Shown here piece by piece: positions 49,001 to 61,000 of a stretch of 64,000 nucleotides of DNA (the first letter of the stretch is position 1; each line of letters starts with the position of its first letter). The position numbers and the translations under genes were made by a program. The DNA lies in contig JAZARR010000066.1 in assembly GCA_037389465.1 (NCBI GenBank), positions 1 through 64,000 on the forward strand, read 5' to 3'. The DNA comes from Baylisascaris procyonis (taxonomy: Eukaryota; Nematoda; Chromadorea; Rhabditida; Ascarididae). Under the pieces are notes generated by a model that made no database searches, was not told the DNA's origin, and saw only the letters and a list, made by a program, of their open reading frames with translations.

Positions 49001-52000
49001 CCTAGCAGAAAAGTTTGGTAATCCAGTTATCGTAAGGAGGTACCTATACCGAACACTACAAATGTTACCCGCTTGTTCGGACAAGTTAAGCGATATGAAG
49101 AAATTTGGGGAGGCCTTGTCTAGGGTTTGCAAACAGTTGAGGGCTCTTAAAGAACCACTCGACAACCCCTCATCAGTACTATCGGTTCTGCAAAAACTCC
49201 CTCCCTCCATTCTGGAAGAGATGTTGAGGGATAAGGTAGAACAAGAATGGGATATGGAGATGGTAAAGGGTGCGCTAGACTGTTATGTGAAGAGGAAGGA
49301 AGAGATAGCAAGCATAAAAGACAGTGAAAGGAGAACACCACGCGCGGAATTTCAGCGAAACGGAACAAGCGTAGCAACGGCCTTCACAGCCGCGAAAAAT
49401 TATACTGAGAAAGGTTGTGCGTTATGTACGCAGGCCCATTTTGCGGATGAGTGCTTGAGATATAGAAGGATTGCTGACCGAGAACAACGCATCACAGATC
49501 TCAAGTTATGTTTTAGATGTCTGCGAGAAGGTCACAAAAGCAGGAATTGTAAATTCACTAAACCTTGCTTCCATTGTCGAGGTAGTCATCACAGTGCACT
49601 TTGTCCGCAGAGGGAGAGGGTTAATTTATCGTGGCGGAGTCCAACAATGCAAATGAATAACCAAGCGCGAATGAGACCAAACGAACACGATCAAGCAACC
49701 AACCCAAATGGCAGACCCAATATCAACTGGCAACAGAGGGAATCAGGTACAATCCAGCAGCCGGAGTGGGCTTCTAGGTCAGTAGTACAACTAGAGGGGA
49801 GTGCCAACGAGGAGCCCTCAAGTGAAGGACTGAAGACAATCAGTCAGCGTCCACCTAGCACTTCAACAAATCGACAGGTGACATTTCAAACCAATGCCGT
49901 GGTAGTTGAGCAGCAGCAGCCTCAAGCCAATGCTGTGACCTCCCCCACACAAATGCCCACAAATAAGGAGTTCAAGGAAATCGTCGAGGGAGAGTGCAGA
50001 AACCTAGTCGCTCGCGATAGTAAAGTGTACCTGCCTACTATTCGGGTAGATATATGTAATCCAAAAAATGAGAGGAGCCCTATACTGGAGACTTATGCAC
50101 TGTTTGATAGCGGTTCGCAGCGATCCTTTATTACAACATCGATGGCAAAGCAGCTCAAGCTGAGTCCTATTACATCAGAGGTTATTTCGCTTGACACCTT
50201 CGCTTCCAAACGGGCAAAGAAGTTGGAATCCCAGTTGGTAGAAGTTGGACTTTGTCTGGAGAAGGGGAAGACGCAGGTTATAGAAATGAACGTTGTCCCG
50301 AGGTTGGTTAGGGAATTAACCTGTCGGAAACCGCTCAAACAAGAGAAAGAGGGAGAAGATTTGGGACAAGAGCTGATAGTGGCCCCAGGGATTCTGATAG
50401 GATCGGATTTTTATTGGGAACTGATGGGTAGCGACGCACCTCAAAGACTCGCGAATAACTTGTACCGTATATCGACGAAGGTAGGATCTATGATAGGAGG
50501 ACGGCTTGAGAAAGAGAAAGAGATCCATACCTACTGTGGGGTGAACGTCGTCGGAGGTGCTAGCGGTACAGAGGACCAGTGGGCAGAGGTTGAGAAATTT
50601 TGGAAGCTTGAAAGTATTGGGGTGAACGAACAATCGAAAGACCAAGAAAACGACCGGGCACTGGAATGTTTCGATAAGACAGTCGAATTTATCGGCGGTC
50701 GGTACCAAGTCTGTTGGCCATGGAAATATGAAGAAATTGAGCTTGAAAATAATTTTGGACTCAGCCTCGGTCGTCTCAAGTCACTGCTGAAACGACTGCA
50801 TGGAGACCCGGAGTTGTTGTCAAAGTATGACCAAACTCTGCGAGAGCAAGAGCGGCTGGGGATAATTGAAGAAGTAGCTAGAGGGAGCAAGCCAGATGGG
50901 CCGGTTAGGTACGTTCCGCATCAGCCAGTTATAACCCCATCGAAAAGTACAACCAAACTGAGAATCGTGTTTGACGCCTCAGCAAAAGCGAGCAAGCGCG
51001 AAAAAAGTTTAAACGAGTGTCTCTATTCAGGACCAGCATTCTTACCCGATCTAGGGGGGATTTTGTTGAGATTCCGCCTTCCAAAAATAATAATGATAGC
51101 AGACGTAGAAAAAGCATTTCTTCAATTGTCTCTCAAGAAAACAGAACGAGATGTAACCAGGTTCTTGTGGCTAGATCAGCCGGAGAAAGGATTAAATAAC
51201 GACAATTTGAAGACCTATCGCTTTACAAGAGTTGCCTTCGGCGTGGTAGCCAGCCCATTCCTCCTTGGAGCAACGTTAAGGTTCCATTTGGATAAAGTAG
51301 CTAAGGAAGCAGAAAAAGAGGATAAGGCGAAAGTGCAGAGATTCAGAGGACTAACCGAGCAGATTAAAGAAAACACATACGTAGACAATGTTATTTTGAG
51401 TGCCGAAACTACAGAGGAGGCTGTGCAACACTACCACATGGCGAAAGCAATATTTGATAAAGCGTCCATGAACCTGAGGCAGTGGGCCTCCAATGACAAG
51501 TCCGTTGTCACCCAGTTTCAAGAAGCGGACTTAATGCAGGAAGACATCACAAACGTGCTTGGACTAGGGTGGGATAGGCAAGAGGATACCCTGACCGTAA
51601 GGCTCGTAAGCAGAGATAAAAACGAGGGTGCAGCACTAACAAAAAGAAGAGTCCTTTCACACCTTTCCGCAAATTTTGACCCCTTAGGACTGATATCGCC
51701 AGTGCTTCTAAAAGGAAAACTCCTTTTTCAAACACTATGGAAAAAAGGATACCAATGGGATGAAATACTGAGACCAGAACATCAGGTGAACTGGACCAAC
51801 ATAGTAATGAACTGGAAGGAATACCCCACGTTTGTAATCGATCGAAGAGTTGTTAGGAGTGACAGCAAAAGATTACATCTGCATGCATTTGTAGACGCTT
51901 CGCAGCACGCTTTCGCTGCGGCGATCTACCTACGTAGCAAAGTTGACAGTAAGGCTGAGAGTCACTTAGTGTTCTCGAAGACGCGACTATGCCCTTTAAG

Positions 52001-55000
52001 AGACATCTCCATACCCAGGCTGGAACTGATGGCATGCGTTATCGGAGTGAGAGCATTAGTATATGTGGAAAGACAGTTGAAAGTGGCCATTGAGAAAAAA
52101 GTACTGTGGAGCGATTCAAAATGTGCTTTAGCTTGGATAATGAGTAATAGAGCGTTACCTGTATTCGTGGCGAACCGTGTGCAAGAACTAAACAAGCACT
52201 ACGGGATTGAGTACAGACACGTCGGAGGTAGAGAAAACCCGGCTGACCTTGCGTCGAGAGGTGCAACCCCTAAAGGCTTAGCAAACAGCAACATTTGGTG
52301 GAAGGGCCCGGAATGGTTAGTAAAGAGTGAAACGCACTGGCCTTTAAGCCATCATCAAAAATTGAAGGGAGAAGTCCAAGAGCAGGATATGACCAGCAAC
52401 GTAGTAGCAACACTAACTTCACTACAGCACGATCAGAAAAAGGAGGAAGATTGGTTAGAAAGAGTGGCGGCCCGAGTCAGCACGCGGAGGAAGCTGAAAG
52501 GGGTAATAGGATACGTCCTCAGGTGGATAGAAATGAGAAAGGGGACTCGACGGCAACAGTCAGGGTTAAGTATGGAGGAACTAGAATATGCGGAAATGAA
52601 AATCATGGACATCATGCAAAATAAACAATTCCATGAACTAAAAGAGGCATTGCAACACGACAAACCGCATCAATTAAGGAAGCAGCTAGGGGTGGTAGAG
52701 ATGGGCGGATTACTAAGATGTAAGGGAAGATACGAGCACGAAGACCTCCTGGCCCAAACGAAGTGGCCCATTTTACTGCCATCCAAACATAAAGTCACGG
52801 AACTGATCATAGAACAAGCTCACAAGAAAAACTTTCATCAAGGGGCGCAAAAAACGTTGTGCGATGTAAGAGAGCCGTTTTGGATTCCGAAAGGTCGAGC
52901 AGTAGTGAAAAGAGTGCTCAGAAGATGTCTGACTTGCAAAAAGCATGAAGGCGGCCCATTCGCGCTACCCCCTATGCCTTCTTTACCGGCGTATCGAACA
53001 AGACGAGCGTTTCCCTTTCAACATACCGGAGTAGACTATTTCGGCCCCATGTTAGTCAAAGATAAAGGTCAGACAACCAAGATCTGGGGATGTCTATGGA
53101 CGTGTTTGGTTACTAGAGCCGTCCACCTAGACACAGTTAGCAATCTAACAGCAGAACAGTTTATTCAAACTTTTCGAAGGTTTGTAGCTCGAAGAGGAGT
53201 ACCCGAAAGAATTCTGTCGGATAACGCCACTACATTCACGTCGGCGGGAAAAATTTTGGTGGGTGAACACCAGAAAAAGGAACTTGAAGAGGGGTTGGCC
53301 CAATATGGAAGTGAAAACGGCTTACGATGGGACTTTATCACTAGTCACGCACCATGGAAGGGCGGAGCTTATGAGAGAATGATTGGTTTAGTTAAGCGGT
53401 CACTCAGCAAAGCCCTAGGAAGAAAGGTTTTGAAAGTCGAGGAGTTACAGACTTTACTGTGTGAGATTGAAGCAGTCTTAAATAGCAGACCCATCACTTA
53501 TGTCTATGAAAACAATCACGAAGGTAAAGCAATAAGACCGATCGATTTCGTTAGCCCACATATAAACCTATTGATCGCTGGTTCGGAGGACCAGAACGAG
53601 GTGTCAGACCCAAGTTACCAACCTGAATCGGAAATGATCGCTTTGCAAGAAAAATATAAAATAGGTCTGCGCGTCCTTGAGGATTTCTGGAAGAGGTGGC
53701 AGGATGAGTACTTGCTAAGCCTAAGAGAGCAGCAAAGAATGGAACACACTGGACCGCGAAACGTGATAACAAGAGAACCGCAAGTTGGAGAAATGGTAAT
53801 CATTTATGAGGAAGGGGTACCAAGAGGTCAGTGGAAAACAGGAATGATCATATCCATTAACCGAAGTAAAGATAATCAAATACGCAAAGTCGTCCTAAAA
53901 ACACCCACTGCCGGAAATTTGGAGAGACCTTTGAATTACCTTTACCCGCTAGAGGTGAGGGCATGTGAGCAGAGGGAAGAGGAAAAGGTAACGCTCCCCA
54001 AGTCCAACAGTCGCAGCTACAAGATGAGAATCATTGGGTATTGAGATCACGCACCGTGCAGAAAAAGTGAAGTAATCAGAAGTTGCTACAATCCTCATCA
54101 CTTCAAAGTTAACGGTACAAGAAACTTCCCAGGAAGCTTTCTCATGTGGGCCGGTGGGAGTGTCGCGGCTTCGCGCGAGTGAATGAGTGCGTAGAAATAA
54201 ATAAAGTGAAAGATGATTAAAGCTTCAAAAGTTAGTTTTGCAGACGTGAGAAAGTTATGAGAAACGAAGTAGTGCAAATAGATTATGAAAGTGAGATTGT
54301 TAGTCGGCCACTCAGAAGTGTTGAGCTCAAAGAGAGGGCAACGTGCGTGGGAAGCTCACAAGGCATGGGAGCGCTTTGTTTCTCAAAAGTGCATGAGGAC
54401 ATGCGGATCAAGTCATCCCATGAACAATGCTAATTGTCAACTCAACTAACGGCACAAAGAAGGGGCGGACTATAAGCTTCAAGAAAATGTCAGCAGGAAG
54501 GCTATATAAACAAACCTCAAAGATTCGGTAACTGCTATACGATGTGTAACGTGAATCGGTGTTGTGCGCTCAACGTTTTTGCTTATGAATAAGTATGTGT
54601 ATTCTCTCCGTCGGCTTATAAGGTATTATAACATTACGTACGTGTAGATAATTGTACTTGAGTTCGCTTAAGTGTAATGTTAGAATTCTCTCAGCATCAG
54701 GTTACGTGATTTATTGATGAGTATACGTATTCTTTTCGTTGAGTTATACTAATAAGTATGCATGTTCTTTCCTCGGGTTATAAGAAGTTATAACATTACG
54801 TACTTGTCTAATAACCATATATGAGTTTACTTGATCACATGTTAACCTACTATCATATTCTCTTTTACTGTCGATATGTAAATGTTTCTTCGTCGCGTTT
54901 TGATTGTTTAAATGCGAATAAAGGTTTAATTACCCAAGTTTGAGGCGTGGTTCACACAGCAGTGGAAAGGTGCACAAGGCGGTTGCACCAACAGCATCTG

Positions 55001-58000
55001 ATATTGGTATTCTAAGAGCAGCCACCTCAAAGTGAAGTATTCTTGGGTAACTGACAGAATCCCAAAAGGTGGTCATTGGCGAGCGGAAGGCGTCATTGAA
55101 ATCGGAGTGTCGCGACAAGTAGACGGGTCACGGAAGGGAGCTCAGTGGTCAGAATCGTCGACTCCAGCGGAGATTGTGGTTGGATCGACGCCAGTGGCAA
55201 AGAGACAGGTCGACGGTGGATCAAAACGCCACACGTCAACTCGGAAGTGACAAAAGCGGGTACCGAGAAGCGATCAGCAGCTCAGTCGACATCGGACAGC
55301 AACAGTAACGTAGGCCAATTGTTAAACAGTAATTTTCTTTTGTTTTATTCGTTTTCTGTTGTTTGTTCACGAATCTTTGGGGACAAACTAACATACATAA
55401 TCTAATTATTGACCACCTTTACACATACACACTACACACACCCACCAACAAAAAGGGTGGTTAATACATGGTGCCACGAGCCGGGATATTACTGAGTTGG
55501 CCTTTAACAATCACACTAATTTGGCTTTAATTGCTGTAGGAGAGATAAATGAAAATATGTCTTCCACTGGTCTGCGAAAGCAGCTTACGCTGGCCAAGGG
55601 AAGGCTTCAGAAGTACTTGGACGAATTGCCTGATTACAGTGAGCAGCCTAAGACTGGAGAGGAAATGATGGTTATAAGGTCGCGCGTTACAGAGGACCTT
55701 ATGCGGATAGAAACGGATGTAGAAAAGATAAATAAGAGCCATACCGCGTGGAGAGAGCTCCTGATGGGTCTAACTGGAGAGAAGCAAGAAAAGGAGAGTG
55801 AGCGGTATGAGAAAGAGTGTGAGGCCCAAGACAGCTTCCTGGAAGTAGTTGATAAGGCAGATGAGGCAGTAGCTACTCTGAAGTGCAAGCTTGCACAGTT
55901 AGATTTAGCAGAAAAAACATTGCCGCTTCTAGAAGCTAAATAAGAGGAGAAGGCATGGAAAACAGAATTGCCCCGAGCAACTCTCCCCCAATTCCATGGC
56001 GACCCCCTAGAATGGAGAGAATTTTGGGATTCCTTTGGAGCAGTAGTAGATGAGCAACCAATTCCGCCAGTGATAAAAATGACACATCTAGCGAGTTGTT
56101 TACATGGGAATGCGAAGGAAGCTATCGCGGGGCTACCCATTACCAATGAAAGTTACCAGGAAGCTAAAGACCTCCTAGCAGAAAAGTTTGGTAATCCAGT
56201 TATCGTAAGGAGGTACCTATACCGAACACTACAAATGTTACCCGCTTGTTCGGACAAGTTAAGCGATATGAAGAAATTTGGGGAGGCCTTGTCTAGGGTT
56301 TGCAAACAGTTGAGGGCTCTTAAAGAACCACTCGACAACCCCTCATCAGTACTATCGGTTCTGCAAAAACTCCCTCCCTCCATTCTGGAAGAGATGTTGA
56401 GGGATAAGGTAGAACAAGAATGGGATATGGAGATGGTAAAGGGTGCGCTAGACTGTTATGTGAAGAGGAAGGAAGAGATAGCAAGCATAAAAGACAGTGA
56501 AAGGAGAACACCACGCGCGGAATTTCAGCGAAACGGAACAAGCGTAGCAACGGCCTTCACAGCCGCGAAAAATTATACTGAGAAAGGTTGTGCGTTATGT
56601 ACGCAGGCCCATTTTGCGGATGAGTGCTTGAGATATAGAAGGATTGCTGACCGAGAACAACGCATCACAGATCTCAAGTTATGTTTTAGATGTCTGCGAG
56701 AAGGTCACAAAAGCAGGAATTGTAAATTCACTAAACCTTGCTTCCATTGTCGAGGTAGTCATCACAGTGCACTTTGTCCGCAGAGGGAGAGGGTTAATTT
56801 ATCGTGGCGGAGTCCAACAATGCAAATGAATAACCAAGCGCGAATGAGACCAAACGAACACGATCAAGCAACCAACCCAAATGGCAGACCCAATATCAAC
56901 TGGCAACAGAGGGAATCAGGTACAATCCAGCAGCCGGAGTGGGCTTCTAGGTCAGTAGTACAACTAGAGGGGAGTGCCAACGAGGAGCCCTCAAGTGAAG
57001 GACTGAAGACAATCAGTCAGCGTCCACCTAGCACTTCAACAAATCGACAGGTGACATTTCAAACCAATGCCGTGGTAGTTGAGCAGCAGCAGCCTCAAGC
57101 CAATGCTGTGACCTCCCCACACAAATGCCCACAAATAAGGAGTTCAAGGAAATCGTCGAGGGAGAGTGCAGAAACCTAGTCGCTCGCGATAGTAAAGTGT
57201 ACCTGCCTACTATTCGGGTAGATATATGTAATCCAAAAAATGAGAGGAGCCCTATACTGGAGACTTATGCACTGTTTGATAGCGGTTCGCAGCGATCCTT
57301 TATTACAACATCGATGGCAAAGCAGCTCAAGCTGAGTCCTATTACATCAGAGGTTATTTCGCTTGACACCTTCGCTTCCAAACGGGCAAAGAAGTTGGAA
57401 TCCCAGTTGGTAGAAGTTGGACTTTGTCTGGAGAAGGGGAAGACGCAGGTTATAGAAATGAACGTTGTCCCGAGGTTGGTTAGGGAATTAACCTGTCGGA
57501 AACCGCTCAAACAAGAGAAAGAGGAGAAGATTTGGGACAAGAGCTGATAGTGGCCCCAGGGATTCTGATAGGATCGGATTTTTATTGGGAACTGATGGGT
57601 AGCGACGCACCTCAAAGACTCGCGAATAACTTGTACCGTATATCGACGAAGGTAGGATCTATGATAGGAGGACGGCTTGAGAAAGAGAAAGAGATCCATA
57701 CCTACTGTGGGGTGAACGTCGTCGGAGGTGCTAGCGGTACAGAGGACCAGTGGGCAGAGGTTGAGAAATTTTGGAAGCTTGAAAGTATTGGGGTGAACGA
57801 ACAATCGAAAGACCAAGAAAACGACCGGGCACTGGAATGTTTCGATAAGACAGTCGAATTTATCGGCGGTCGGTACCAAGTCTGTTGGCCATGGAAATAT
57901 GAAGAAATTGAGCTTGAAAATAATTTTGGACTCAGCCTCGGTCGTCTCAAGTCACTGCTGAAACGACTGCATGGAGACCCGGAGTTGTTGTCAAAGTATG

Positions 58001-61000
58001 ACCAAACTCTGCGAGAGCAAGAGCGGCTGGGGATAATTGAAGAAGTAGCTAGAGGAGCAAGCCAGATGGGCCGGTTAGGTACGTTCCGCATCAGCCAGTT
58101 ATAACCCCATCGAAAAGTACAACCAAACTGAGAATCGTGTTTGACGCCTCAGCAAAAGCGAGCAAGCGCGAAAAAAGTTTAAACGAGTGTCTCTATTCAG
58201 GACCAGCATTCTTACCCGATCTAGGGGGGATTTTGTTGAGATTCCGCCTTCCAAAAATAATAATGATAGCAGACGTAGAAAAAGCATTTCTTCAATTGTC
58301 TCTCAAGAAAACAGAACGAGATGTAACCAGGTTCTTGTGGCTAGATCAGCCGGAGAAAGGATTAAATAACGACAATTTGAAGACCTATCGCTTTACAAGA
58401 GTTGCCTTCGGCGTGGTAGCCAGCCCATTCCTCCTTGGAGCAACGTTAAGGTTCCATTTGGATAAAGTAGCTAAGGAAGCAGAAAAAGAGGATAAGGCGA
58501 AAGTGCAGAGATTCAGAGGACTAACCGAGCAGATTAAAGAAAACACATACGTAGACAATGTTATTTTGAGTGCCGAAACTACAGAGGAGGCTGTGCAACA
58601 CTACCACATGGCGAAAGCAATATTTGATAAAGCGTCCATGAGCCTGAGGCAGTGGGCCTCCAATGACAAGTCCGTTGTCACCCAGTTTCAAGAAGCGGAC
58701 TTAATGCAGGAAGACATCACAAACGTGCTTGGACTAGGGTGGGATAGGCAAGAGGATACCCTGACCGTAAGGCTCGTAAGCAGAGATAAAAACGAGGGTA
58801 CAGCACTAACAAAAAGAAGAGTCCTTTCACACCTTTCCGCAAATTTTGACCCCTTAGGACTGATATCGCCAGTGCTTCTAAAAGGAAAACTCCTTTTTCA
58901 AACACTATGGAAAAAAGGATACCAATGGGATGAAATACTGAGACCAGAACATCAGGTGAACTGGACCAACATAGTAATGAACTGGAAGGAATACCCCACG
59001 TTTGTAATCGATCGAAGAGTTGTTAGGAGTGACAGCAAAAGATTACAGCTGCATGCATTTGTAGACGCTTCGCAGCACGCTTTCGCTGCGGCGATCTACC
59101 TACGTAGCAAAGTTGACAGTAAGGCTGAGAGTCACTTAGTGTTCTCGAAGACGCGACTATGCCCTTTAAGAGACATCTCCATACCCAGGCTGGAACTGAT
59201 GGCATGCGTTATCGGAGTGAGAGCATTAGTATATGTGGAAAGACAGTTGAAAGTGGCCATTGAGAAAAAAGTACTGTGGAGCGATTCAAAATGTGCTTTA
59301 GCTTGGATAATGAGTAATAGAGCGTTACCTGTATTCGTGGCGAACCGTGTACAAGAACTAAACAAGCACTACGGGATTGAGTACAGACACGTCGGAGGTA
59401 GAGAAAACCCGGCTGACCTTGCGTCGAGAGGTGCAACCCCTAAAGGCTTAGCAAACAGCAACATTTGGTGGAAGGGCCCGGAATGGTTAGTAAAGAGTGA
59501 AACGCACTGGCCTTTAAGCCATCATCAAAAATTGAAGGGAGAAGTCCAAGAGCAGAATATGACCAGCAACGTAGTAGCAACACTAACTTCACTACAGCAC
59601 GATCAGAAAAAGGAGGAAGATTGGTTAGAAAGAGTGGCGGCCCGAGTCAGCACGCGGAGGAAGCTGAAAGGGGTAATAGGATACGTCCTCAGGTGGATAG
59701 AAATGAGAAAGGGGACTCGACGGCAACAGTCAGGGTTAAGTATGGAGGAACTAGAATATGCGGAAATGAAAATCATGGACATCATGCAAAATAAACAATT
59801 CCATGAACTAAAAGAGGCGTTGCAACACGACAAACCGCATCAATTAAGGAAGCAGCTAGGGGTGGTAGAGATGGGCGGATTACTAAGATGTAAGGGAAGA
59901 TACGAGCACGAAGACCTCCTGGCCCAAACGAAGTGGCCCATTTTACTGCCATCCAAACATAAAGTCACGGAACTGATCATAGAACAAGCTCACAAGAAAA
60001 ACTTTCATCAAGGGGCGCAAAAAACGTTGTGCGATGTAAGAGAGCGGTTTTGGATTCCGAAAGGTCGAGCAGTAGTGAAAAGAGTGCTCAGAAGATGTCT
60101 GACTTGCAAAAAGCATGAAGGCGGCCCATTCGCGCTACCCCCTATGCCTTCTTTACCGGCGTATCGAACAAGACGAGCGTCTCCCTTTCAACATACAGGA
60201 GTAGACTATTTCGGCCCCATGTTAGTCAAAGATAAAGGTCAGACAACCAAGATCTGGGGATGTCTATGGACGTGTTTGGTTACTAGAGCCGTCCACCTAG
60301 ACACAGTTAGCAATCTAACAGCAGAACAGTTTATTCAAACTTTTCGAAGGTTTGTAGCTCGAAGAGGAGTACCCGAAAGAATTCTGTCGGATAACGCCAC
60401 TACATTCACGTCGGCGGGAAAAATTTTGGTGGGTGAACACCAGAAAAAGGAACTTGAAGAGGGGTTGGCCCAATATGGAAGTGAAAACGGCTTACGATGG
60501 GACTTTATCACTAGTCACGCACCATGGAAGGGCGGAGCTTATGAGAGAATGATTGGTTTAGTTAAGCGGTCACTCAGCAAAGCCCTAGGAAGAAAGGTTT
60601 TGAAAGTCGAGGAGTTACAGACTTTACTGTGTGAGATTGAAGCAGTCTTAAATAGCAGACCCATCACTTATGTCTATGAAAACAATCACGAAGGTAAAGC
60701 AATAAGACCGATCGATTTCGTTAGCCCACATATAAACCTATTGATCGCTGGTTCGGAGGACCAGAACGAGGTGTCAGACCCAAGTTACCAACCTGAATCG
60801 GAAATGATCGCTTTGCAAGAAAAATATAAAATAGGTCTGCGCGTCCTTGAGGATTTCTGGAAGAGGTGGCGGGATGAGTACTTGCTAAGCCTAAGAGAGC
60901 AGCAAAGAATGGAACACACTGGACCGCGAAACGTGATAACAAGAGAACCGCAAGTTGGAGAAATGGTAATCATTTATGAGGAAGGGGTACCAAGAGGTCA

